From Pseudomonadota bacterium (lineage in GTDB: Bacteria > Pseudomonadota > Alphaproteobacteria > SP197), in contig JBCCIS010000020.1 of assembly GCA_039028155.1 (NCBI GenBank), forward strand, positions 1 through 64,000: a stretch of DNA of 64,000 bases, written 5' to 3'. Shown here piece after piece: positions 7,890 to 14,995 of this stretch (position 1 is the stretch's first letter; every line of letters starts with the position of its first letter). A program made the position numbers and the translations under genes. The notes beneath the pieces are model-generated. The model saw only the letters and a list, made by a program, of their open reading frames with translations. It did no database searches and was not told the origin of the DNA.

Positions 7890-8234
7890 ATGGCAACCAT
7901 TGCGCCGGTTCGCGTGAACCTGCTCGATGTCGGCTACGCCCAGCTTTACCGCTGGGAGTCGCTGACGGAGGCGGACACGGCGACCGCGATCAAGGCCTCG
8001 TCGCTGGCCGACAAGGCGATCCAGGTGACCGGCAATTTCGGCACCTCGGGCGATGTGCATATCGAAGGGTCGATGGACGGGGTGAGTTTCGCCCAGCTGA
8101 ACGATCCGCAGGGCGATGCGATATCGCTGACATCGGCGGGCATCGTGCAGATCCAGGAAAACGCGGTCTTCATCCGCCCGGTGCTGGATGCGGGCACCGG
8201 CGTCGATGTCGACGTCTATCTGTTGGCGAGGTGA
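7890..8234 (+). CDS. Hypothetical virion protein
   Basis: 114 residues with a good AAGGAG ribosome-binding site. It is predicted to be mostly beta strand (IQVTGNFGTSGDVHIEGSMDGVSF, IVQIQENAVFIRPVLDAG), which fits a decoration or small head protein. It lies between the scaffold and the capsid gene. I do not recognise a named family. Confidence 0.6.
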   Translation: MATIAPVRVNLLDVGYAQLYRWESLTEADTATAIKASSLADKAIQVTGNFGTSGDVHIEGSMDGVSFAQLNDPQGDAISLTSAGIVQIQENAVFIRPVLDAGTGVDVDVYLLAR

Positions 8235-8237
8235 GCC

Positions 8238-8705
8238 ATGACCTTTGTTGAAGCCAAGAACCAGGCGGGCCAGATCGTTCGCTTCCTGAAAAAGTTCGAG
8301 GAGGCCGAAGCGGTGCTGGACCGCGCGTCGCGCGCCGAGGCGGCCGCGAAGAAGGCCGAGCGCGCGGCGGCCAAGGTCGACGACACGATGGCCGCGCGCA
8401 AGGAAGCGCTGGAGACGGTGATTGCGGACCTCGAAGAGCACCGCCGCATCGCCGGCGCCAAGGCGGAGACGGCACGCCAGGCCGCGCGCGAAGCGGAAGA
8501 GGAAAGCGCCAGGCTGGTTACAGAACACCAGGAAGCGCTGACGGCTGAAATCGCGCGGCTCAATCACTCCTTGGAAGCGGCCTGCGCTGACCATGACGAG
8601 GCGATCGCCAGCATGAGCCGGTCGCGGCGCCAGGAAGAAGAAGCGCTGGAAGAAGCGCGCAACCGCCGCGCCGCGTTCATTGCCTCGCTGACGGGAGACG
8701 AATAA
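8238..8705 (+). CDS. Coiled-coil phage protein
   Basis: 155 residues, almost wholly helical with long heptad stretches rich in A, E, K and R (AEAAAKKAERAAAKVDD; EEHRRIAGAKAETARQAA). No catalytic motif is seen. It overlaps the next ATG by one base. It could be an accessory scaffold or an internal head protein, but this rests on position and structure only. Confidence 0.6.
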   Translation: MTFVEAKNQAGQIVRFLKKFEEAEAVLDRASRAEAAAKKAERAAAKVDDTMAARKEALETVIADLEEHRRIAGAKAETARQAAREAEEESARLVTEHQEALTAEIARLNHSLEAACADHDEAIASMSRSRRQEEEALEEARNRRAAFIASLTGDE

Positions 8706-9145
8706 TGGCTGACGGTGTGTTCAATATCGCCAAGGGTGCCGCGGCCGAGATGGTGCGCGACGGTGCCAGCAATCTGGGCATGGTTCTCTTGAAGGCGAAC
8801 GAGACGGAAGCCGACCTGATCGAGCACGACAACCTGTCGGTTCTGCTCGGTGCCGCCGGCAACACGGAGGCCGACTTCACGAGTTATGCGCGGAAAACCG
8901 GTCTGACCGGCACGATCACGATCGACGATACCAACAACCGTGTCGACATCGACGTGCCGGACCAGACCTGGTCGAGCGCGGGCGGCGCAGCCAACAACAC
9001 GTTGACCAAGCTGATCGTCTATTACGAAAACTCGGCCGCCGACACGGGCCGCGTGCCGCTGACCCACCACGATTTCGCGATCACAACGGACGGGTCTGAC
9101 GTAACCGCGGTAATCAATGCCTCCGGTTTCTATAGGGCCAGCTGA
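8705..9145 (+). CDS. Hypothetical phage structural protein
   Basis: 146 residues with the features of a beta-sandwich virion protein: VFNIAKGAAAEMVRDGASNLGMVLLKA, LTGTITIDDTNNRVDIDVPDQTW, LTKLIVYYENSA and HHDFAITTDGSDVTAVI. Similar proteins occur in head modules of alphaproteobacterial prophages. Its exact role is unknown. It overlaps both neighbours by one base. Confidence 0.6.
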   Translation: MADGVFNIAKGAAAEMVRDGASNLGMVLLKANETEADLIEHDNLSVLLGAAGNTEADFTSYARKTGLTGTITIDDTNNRVDIDVPDQTWSSAGGAANNTLTKLIVYYENSAADTGRVPLTHHDFAITTDGSDVTAVINASGFYRAS

Positions 9146-9675
9146 TGCCTACTGAATTGACGGCCCTTAAGGTGAAGATTGGCCGTAGCGCGAAGCGGCA
9201 GGCTGATTATCCCGACTTCAACCGCCTGGATACTGTGACGGCATCGGGCCAGGACTGGTCACACTATGTCGATAGTGTCGGGGGCGGGTGGCACTACGAC
9301 AAGGTGTGCGGCCACGACATGGATGAGCCCGATTCTCCGAGAGGCACGCAGTGGGGATGTCTGCTCGTTGACGATGACTTCGCGACCCAGGCTGTCGCTG
9401 CATTCCCTGGAGTCTGCTCAATCATCTCTGAAGCGGAGTTTGAGACGTTCCATGACGAACGCGCCCATGCTCATGAACCTGAGGTGAAGGAGGATTTCAA
9501 CGCCATCCAGAATCTTGCTCATCGTCGCAGCCTTGGTGAGACAGTCCCACAACTGGAGATCGACAAGGCCCTGGACCCCGACGACCCGACACCGGGAAGA
9601 CGCAAGAACGTTGGCAGGAAGTGGAAGGACCGCAAGGCATCCATGGGCGTGACGATCAAGAAGAAGGGGCGTTGA
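9145..9675 (+). CDS. Hypothetical phage protein
   Basis: 176 residues. The first half is beta-rich with aromatic residues (WSHYVDSVGGGWHYDKVCGHDMD, WGCLLVDDDFATQAVAAF). The C-terminal 40 residues are very basic (GRRKNVGRKWKDRKASMGVTIKKKGR) and could bind nucleic acid. I do not recognise the family. It overlaps the TTG start of the glycosyltransferase-like gene, so the two are probably coupled. Confidence 0.55.
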   Translation: MPTELTALKVKIGRSAKRQADYPDFNRLDTVTASGQDWSHYVDSVGGGWHYDKVCGHDMDEPDSPRGTQWGCLLVDDDFATQAVAAFPGVCSIISEAEFETFHDERAHAHEPEVKEDFNAIQNLAHRRSLGETVPQLEIDKALDPDDPTPGRRKNVGRKWKDRKASMGVTIKKKGR

Positions 9676-10298
9676 AGGTCCTCGTTACCGTCCCAACGAC
9701 GGGATGGATACACAAACACAGCGCCTTTGCGCTTCTAAAGCTGCAATTGGATAGGCGTTTCAAGCTTCGCATTCTGCTGCCGACGCACAGGCCGTTCGAA
9801 AACAACCTGCATCACATCGTGAACGACTTCATGGCCGGTGGTGAAGATTACTGGCTGTCGTTCGACGCCGACAATCCGCCGTTAGAGAACCCGCTTGATT
9901 TGGTCCTCTATGACAAGGACGTCATCGGCTGCCCGACGCCGATCTGGCACTACGCCGGCAAGCCCAATGAACGCCCGTTCCTTTGGAATGTCTTCAAGAA
10001 AGTGGCCGGCGGCTACACTGAATGGCCGGTCCATGACGGCCTACAGCGCGTTGACGCGATTGGGACCGGATGTTTCCTGGTGGCGCGGCGCGTCTTTGAA
10101 GACTCTGAGATGCGAAAGGCGCCGTTCCAGCGCATTACCAACGCGGACGGGACCGTTGAGCGTGGCAACGACATGGCGTTCTGCGAGCGCGCGACGGCGC
10201 GTGGCCACGAGATTTGGGCGCACTTCGACTATCAGTGCATGCACTTCAACAAGCTTGAGCTTGGCGAGGTCATTCGCGCTTTCCAGGGCATGAGCTAA
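9672..10298 (+). CDS. Glycosyltransferase-like protein (GT-A type)
   Basis: 208 residues from a TTG overlapping the previous stop, with AAGAAGGGG just upstream. It opens LKVLVTVPTTGWIH and carries a D-x-D-like metal/nucleotide-sugar motif (WLSFDADNPP, about residue 65), then AIGTGCFLVARRVF and GNDMAFCERATARGHEIWAHF, the pattern of family-2-like glycosyltransferases. In phages such enzymes modify host surface sugars or decorate virion proteins. Its place among head genes suggests virion glycosylation or a passenger gene. The substrate is unknown. Confidence 0.7.
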   Translation: MKVLVTVPTTGWIHKHSAFALLKLQLDRRFKLRILLPTHRPFENNLHHIVNDFMAGGEDYWLSFDADNPPLENPLDLVLYDKDVIGCPTPIWHYAGKPNERPFLWNVFKKVAGGYTEWPVHDGLQRVDAIGTGCFLVARRVFEDSEMRKAPFQRITNADGTVERGNDMAFCERATARGHEIWAHFDYQCMHFNKLELGEVIRAFQGMS

Positions 10299-11485
10299 TG
10301 GCAACGACACAAACGCCGTTCACAGCGGATTTCGACAAGATCCACGTCATGAGCGGACAGTTTTCGTCGACGCTCAAGACCAGCGCCGATGTGACGCCGA
10401 CAAACCCGTCTAAGCTGGAGTATGACGGCACGAACCTCGCTTTCTCGCAGCTGGGATCAGACGACAAGCTGTTTCTGGCGAGCGGCCTGGTAACGACCAC
10501 CTTAAAGACAAGCCAGAGCGTCCAGAGCGTTGACAACGATACCAGGGGCGTTTCCTGGGACGGGACCGACACGCCTTGGTCTGGGCAGCAATCCGACAAG
10601 CTCTATCTGCAAAGCGGTCAATTCACGTCGACGCTGAAGACCAGCGAAAGCGTGGGTAGCGTTGATAGCAACCCCGGAGGTCTCAGCGCAGATGAGGCCA
10701 ACACATCCTGGGCGGGGCGCCAGGCTGACAAGCTCTATCTAACCAGTGGCAGGTATTCATCGACCCTAAAGGACAGCCAGGGTGTTGGTGGTGTCGACAG
10801 CACTCCTCGCGGTATATCGTGGGACGGCGTCAACACTCCGTGGGCGGGCGGCACCGGCAATAAGGCTTACCTACAGTCGGGCCAGTTCACATCGACACTG
10901 AAGACCAGCGAGAGCCTGGCAACGTGGTCGGACACCGGTTTTTCCAGCGGCATCAGCACCGACGATAACGATGGCCGGCTCGGTCTAGGTAGCGGCGCTG
11001 ACGTCAATATTGGCCTTACATCGGAAACAGACAGCGCCTTTGCGTTCACGCACACTAGGGCGCGAACGCTTGGTCTCACTACCGAAGCTGAGACGGCCTT
11101 CACGCTCACGGCGCTGAAACTGCTGGCGATCGGTCAGGCGGGCGAAACCGCATCGGCCCTGGCGGCGGCTGGCGGCAAGCGGCGGGCAATTGGCCTCGCG
11201 AGCGGGTCCGAAACGGCATTTATTCTGGGCCGGGCGAAGCTTGCGCCGGCGGGGATCGGGTCGGCGGCGGAGAGCGCGTTCGACATGGCGCCGATCCGTG
11301 GGCTTGCCGTCAGCACGGTGAACGAGACGTCAGCGGCGTTTGCCATTGCTACCTTGAAACAGCGGGCCCTCGGGCTGGCGGCATCAAGCGAACAGGCGTT
11401 TGCGGCGACGGCACAGAAGGCTAGCGAGCCGCCGGCGGCCAATGACGATTATCTGATGCGGCGCCGGCGGCGCCGGGCCTCTTGA
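10298..11485 (+). CDS. Repeat protein: five 44-residue and seven 20-residue tandem repeats
   Basis: 395 residues. Residues about 17-215 hold five repeats of 43-44 residues with S-G-x-[FVY]-x-[ST]-T-L-K-[TD]-S (serines near 19, 62, 106, 150 and 194) and a W-D-G-x-[ND]-T-x-W block, suggesting a beta-propeller-like or blade-type fold. Residues about 238-376 hold seven repeats of exactly 20 residues around [IL]-G-L-x-x-E-x-x-[AS]-A-F. The C-terminus is polyarginine. Proteins with the 20-residue repeat occur among phage structural genes. A spike, decoration or adhesion role is inferred. It starts on the glycosyltransferase stop. Confidence 0.7.
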   Translation: MATTQTPFTADFDKIHVMSGQFSSTLKTSADVTPTNPSKLEYDGTNLAFSQLGSDDKLFLASGLVTTTLKTSQSVQSVDNDTRGVSWDGTDTPWSGQQSDKLYLQSGQFTSTLKTSESVGSVDSNPGGLSADEANTSWAGRQADKLYLTSGRYSSTLKDSQGVGGVDSTPRGISWDGVNTPWAGGTGNKAYLQSGQFTSTLKTSESLATWSDTGFSSGISTDDNDGRLGLGSGADVNIGLTSETDSAFAFTHTRARTLGLTTEAETAFTLTALKLLAIGQAGETASALAAAGGKRRAIGLASGSETAFILGRAKLAPAGIGSAAESAFDMAPIRGLAVSTVNETSAAFAIATLKQRALGLAASSEQAFAATAQKASEPPAANDDYLMRRRRRRAS

Positions 11486-11500
11486 ACGAAGGAGACGATT

Positions 11501-11698
11501 ATGGCGACACAGACGATCAGCGGCGATCTGACCGATGAGGTGGCGGCGCTTGCCGCGACTACCGGCGGTTCGACATCGAAGGGGATTACCGTCATCATCG
11601 ATGACGCGAAGGTGCTGAACGCGCATGAGGCGTCGGTGCTGCTGTCGCGTCTGGCGCGGCGTATCCGTGAGATCGGCACCTGGCCGATCACGTCGTGA
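11501..11698 (+). CDS. Small hypothetical phage protein
   Basis: 65 residues with a strong AAGGAG ribosome-binding site. The sequence is STSKGITVIIDDAKVLNAHEASVLLSRLARRIREIG: one beta strand followed by a helix. No family recognised. Its stop overlaps the GTG start of the next small gene. Confidence 0.55.
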   Translation: MATQTISGDLTDEVAALAATTGGSTSKGITVIIDDAKVLNAHEASVLLSRLARRIREIGTWPITS

Positions 11699-11868
11699 CG
11701 CCGGAGGCGATGAGGCTCGCCTGTTTGGAGATCGCGTCGGACAACGCGACGCGGGCCTCCCTGCAGGACGCCGACAAGCTGCTCGCCATGGCCGAACGGT
11801 ATGTGGATTTCGTCGCCGGCACGGCGAACAAGAAGCCGGTGAAGGCGGCGACGAAAAAGTCCGGGTAA
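11695..11868 (+). CDS. Small hypothetical phage protein (57 aa)
   Basis: GTG 11695 overlaps the preceding stop (GTGA) and opens a 57-residue frame ending at 11868. It is mainly helical (MRLACLEIASDN, LQDADKLLAMAERYVDFV) with a lysine-rich tail (KKPVKAATKKSG). The same gene order, a short helical protein just before the capsid, is common in phages. The overlap and codon usage support a real gene. Confidence 0.6.
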   Translation: MTPEAMRLACLEIASDNATRASLQDADKLLAMAERYVDFVAGTANKKPVKAATKKSG

Positions 11869-12079
11869 CCCGCGTGCACGTGGTGCGCGGCTCCGGCTGA
11901 CGGCCCCGGGGAAAGACCCGGGCGTCGAGCGGACGTTAAGCGCGAGGACGGCTCCGGAGGGATTCTCTGCGATAGGGATTCACGCCGCTTATCGAAGGGA
12001 TCAGCGACGATCCTGATCGTGGTCAATCACCCGGGCAACCCGCTCCGGCAGGTTCATCAACTTGTTGGAGACGACAACC
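11869..12079 (+). other. Structured non-coding leader upstream of the capsid gene
   Basis: 211 bases with no plausible gene. It contains several hairpins: one around 11871-11890 (CGCG..GCAC with GTGCGCG), one around 11900-11927 (GCCCCGGG with CCCGGGC closed by GAC/GTC), and ACGATC-CT-GATCGT near 12008. The motif GGCTCCGG occurs twice. It may be a cis-acting RNA or carry the capsid promoter. The structure was read by eye and not computed. Confidence 0.4.
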
Positions 12080-12943
12080 ATGTCAGTCAATATCAACGAA
12101 GCCTTTGTCGAATCGTACAAGGGCAATGTCATGATGCTCGTGCAGCAGAAGGGCTCTGTCCTTCGGCCCGCGGTCGTCAACGACATGCAGGTCGGCAAGA
12201 ACGGGTTTGTCGACCAGATCGGCGCGACGGCCGCGCAGAAGAAGACGACCCGCCACGGCGATACGCCGCTGATCTCGACGCCGCACGCCCGGCGCCGGAT
12301 CTCGCTGGTGGACTACGAGTGGGCCGATTTGATCGACAACGAGGACAAGGTGCGCCTCCTGATCGATCCGACCAGCCCCTATGCGGAGAACGCCGCCTGG
12401 GCCATGGGCCGGGGCATCGATGACGAGATCATCGAGGCGTTTTTCGGTACGGCGTACTCGGGCGAGGACGGTTCGACCACCGTGGCGTTCCCGGCCGGCC
12501 AGCAGGTCGCGGCAGGCGCCACGGGGCTGACCATCGCCAAACTGCGCGAGGCACGGCGGTTGCTGCGTGCGGGCGAAGTGCCGGAGGACGAAGACCTCTA
12601 TATCGCGGTCTCGGCCGAGCAGCTGGACGATCTTCTGGCGACGACGGAAGTCGCGAGCCAGGATTTCAACAGCGTCAAGGCGCTGGTCGACGGCCAGGTC
12701 AACCGCTTCATGGGCTTCACCTTCATCCACACCGAGCGGCTGCCGGTTAACGGCAGTTCCGAACGGCGCGTGCCCGCCTGGGCGCGCACGGGCATGCAGC
12801 TCAACGTCGGTGCGGAACCCAAAGCGCGGATCGGCGAGCGGGCGGACAAGTCGCACGCGACCCAGGTCTACTTCTCCATGTCGGTGGGTGCGACACGCCT
12901 TGAAGAAAAGCGCGTCGTCGAAATCCCCTGCGTTGAGTCTTAA
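12080..12943 (+). CDS. Major capsid protein
   Basis: 287 residues from ATG 12080 (an in-frame TTG lies at 12062). Features match the phage capsid family common in podoviral prophages: MSVNINEAFVESYKGNVMML, QQKGSVLRPAVVND, TRHGDTPLISTPHARRRI, WADLIDNEDKVRLLIDPTSPYAENAAWAMGR, IDDEIIEAF and a late GFTFIHTERLP. It should adopt the HK97 fold and form the icosahedral shell. It follows the structured leader and precedes another small virion gene. Confidence 0.85.
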   Translation: MSVNINEAFVESYKGNVMMLVQQKGSVLRPAVVNDMQVGKNGFVDQIGATAAQKKTTRHGDTPLISTPHARRRISLVDYEWADLIDNEDKVRLLIDPTSPYAENAAWAMGRGIDDEIIEAFFGTAYSGEDGSTTVAFPAGQQVAAGATGLTIAKLREARRLLRAGEVPEDEDLYIAVSAEQLDDLLATTEVASQDFNSVKALVDGQVNRFMGFTFIHTERLPVNGSSERRVPAWARTGMQLNVGAEPKARIGERADKSHATQVYFSMSVGATRLEEKRVVEIPCVES

Positions 12944-12956
12944 GGGAGATTGACCG

Positions 12957-13442
12957 ATGGCTGTTACGACACAGAAATCGAGCGAGTACACGAACGTGAC
13001 GGCGGTGCCGGCGGTGAACGTGGGACCGAGCGAACATCATGGCCGGGTGCGCCAGATGTTCTTCACCCACGCGCAGGCCGGCGCCGGCGATGCGACAAGC
13101 TCCGTCGCGCTCGGCAAATTGCCGGGCGGCAAGGTGCGCCTGTTGGCCTCGCAGTCGAAGGCGTATGTCAACTGGACGACCGCGTCGGCGACATTGGATC
13201 TCGGCTGGGATGCCTATACGGACCCGGACGGCAACGCGGTTGCCGCCGATTCCGACGGCATCGACGACGGTATCAACGTCGACACCGCGGGTTTCCAGAC
13301 CTTCGGCTCGATCCTGACGGCGACCGGCGGCACCAAGGTGTTCGAGAGCAAGGACGGCGTGGTAATCCGCGCGACCTCGCAGAGCACCGCGATCGCCGAC
13401 GGCGACGACCTGGTGGGCTACCTACTCTACGTGGTCGATTAG
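12957..13442 (+). CDS. Hypothetical virion protein downstream of capsid
   Basis: 161 residues, beta-rich: VRQMFFTHAQAGAGDATSSVALGKLPGGKVRLLASQSKAYV, LDLGWDAYTDPDGNAV and IRATSQSTAIADGDDLVGYLLYVV. It lies 14 bp after the capsid with a good ribosome-binding site, so it is probably a highly expressed head decoration or auxiliary protein. No family name assigned. A strong terminator follows. Confidence 0.65.
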   Translation: MAVTTQKSSEYTNVTAVPAVNVGPSEHHGRVRQMFFTHAQAGAGDATSSVALGKLPGGKVRLLASQSKAYVNWTTASATLDLGWDAYTDPDGNAVAADSDGIDDGINVDTAGFQTFGSILTATGGTKVFESKDGVVIRATSQSTAIADGDDLVGYLLYVVD

Positions 13443-13487
13443 GGGGCGGTTGTCTCCGGGTTCGCATGGAACCGGGGATGACGACTT

Positions 13488-13524
13488 GGGGGAGGGGACT
13501 TCGGTCCTCTCCTCCTTTCTTTTT
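13488..13524 (+). terminator. Strong rho-independent terminator after the capsid operon
   Basis: A twelve-pair stem (GGAGGGGAC paired with GTCCTCTCC plus three further pairs) is closed by a TTCG tetraloop and followed by a T-rich run (13516-13524). It separates the head genes from the first toxin gene, which starts 37 bp later. Confidence 0.85.
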
Positions 13525-13554
13525 GGAGATTCTCATGAGCGTTTCGGAGGCTGA

Positions 13555-14995
13555 TCGGTCATGCCTGTGATTCCGCGTTTTTTGACCCAGGCGCAATTGC
13601 CGAAGAAGTCGGGTCTTGTGCAGCAGGACCCCGAGAGAGCTTCGTTCCTGGCGGGCGAGGTCGCCGAGAAGGCCCTGCCGATGGCCGAGAGCCTAGAGGC
13701 GATCATGACCAAGGGCCTGTTGACGCCAACGGTGCGCGATCCGGCGGATCTGGCTGCGGCGCTGGACACGCCGGCGCCGCAGGCGCCGACCGACGATCGC
13801 CCGCCGTACATCGCCAACCTGACGGATGCGGTCTATGTCACCGGGCGCGACCGGGCGTTGTCGCGTCAGGTGCGCGACATCCTGGTACGCCGGGCGACGG
13901 AAGACGACGACGTCGCTTCGCCGAAGTTCACGTCCGGTGTCGAACGGGCGGTGGCCGAGGCGCAGCAAGCCGACCGTGCCGACCACCCGGCGGGGATCTC
14001 CGACGCTGCGCTGCTGAACCGCGAACGCCACGACGCGGCCATGCGCGCGAACGCTGTGGTCAAGGCGCAGGCCCTGCAGGAGCGCGAGGTGATGGACCGC
14101 GCCATGGCGGAGCTGGATGCGTCGGCCGACAGCCTGGTGATGGCCTCGCGCGCCGGCGGTGACCTTGAGACATCGTTCGAGGAAGTGCGCGAGCTCGGCG
14201 ACCGGTTCACCCCGGGCCTGGGCGCCGACGTGGTCGAAGACTTTATTGCGAACACACGGCGCGAGCTGATCGAGGCCCACGTGCTGGGCCTGGTCTCGCG
14301 TGGCGAGATCGACGCCGCGCAGGGTCTGTTGTCGCAATACAGCGGCGAGCTGCCGGACGGGCAGGCGGCGTTCCTGGAGCGCGGTATCGCAAGCGGCCAA
14401 AAGGCGCTTGACCGGGCAGGGAAGAGCGAGCGCCGGCAGCGGATGCTGCTACTGACGACCCGCGCCAAGGCGGGCGCGGATGTCGCTTGGCAGGCCGACC
14501 GGTTGGCCGAAGACGGTGTCATCAGCCCGGCGGAGCGGCGCCAGGTCGCGCGTGTCGCGCGCGAGAGCGCAGAACGCCAGGCGGAACGGGAGCGTCTGAT
14601 CGACCTGGCCGGCGATGCCGCCGCCGGTGGCGCGCCGCTGGATCCGGGCAACCGGGAGCACCGGCTGGCGGCGGAGCTGTGGTACGCGGCCGAGGGCGAA
14701 GCGCTGTTCGCCGTGCTCGACCCTGAGGCGCGCATCAACACGGTCGCGCAGGCGGTGTCGGGTCTGGGGCATGTGCCCGACGATCTGCACCGCGACCTGG
14801 TGCTTGATCTGAGAAGCGCGGACCCGGCGGTGGTGCTGCAGGCATCGCGCGAGATCGCGGCGCTGCGGGAGGCGGCGCCTGCGGCAGCGGGCGCCGCGTT
14901 CACCGACGGCGAACTGGCGCGCGCGGGCACCGTCATCGCGCTCGACGGTCACGGCACCGACACCCTGATCCCTGACGCCAACGCGCTCGCGCCCG
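13555..14995 (+). repeat. Direct repeat copy 1 (shared toxin N-domain)
   Basis: About 1.44 kb nearly identical in sequence (about 90% by eye) to 24407-25847, in the same orientation and 10.85 kb apart. It covers the start and first 475 codons of the large toxin-tipped protein. Similarity stops abruptly after the codons for G-H-G-T-D-T-L-I-P. Confidence 0.85.

Noticed and set aside
12950-13570. A 206-residue frame over the gene after the capsid
   Set aside because: Composition is shadow-like (G/R-rich) and the other frame has a convincing virion-type protein with a better ribosome-binding site.
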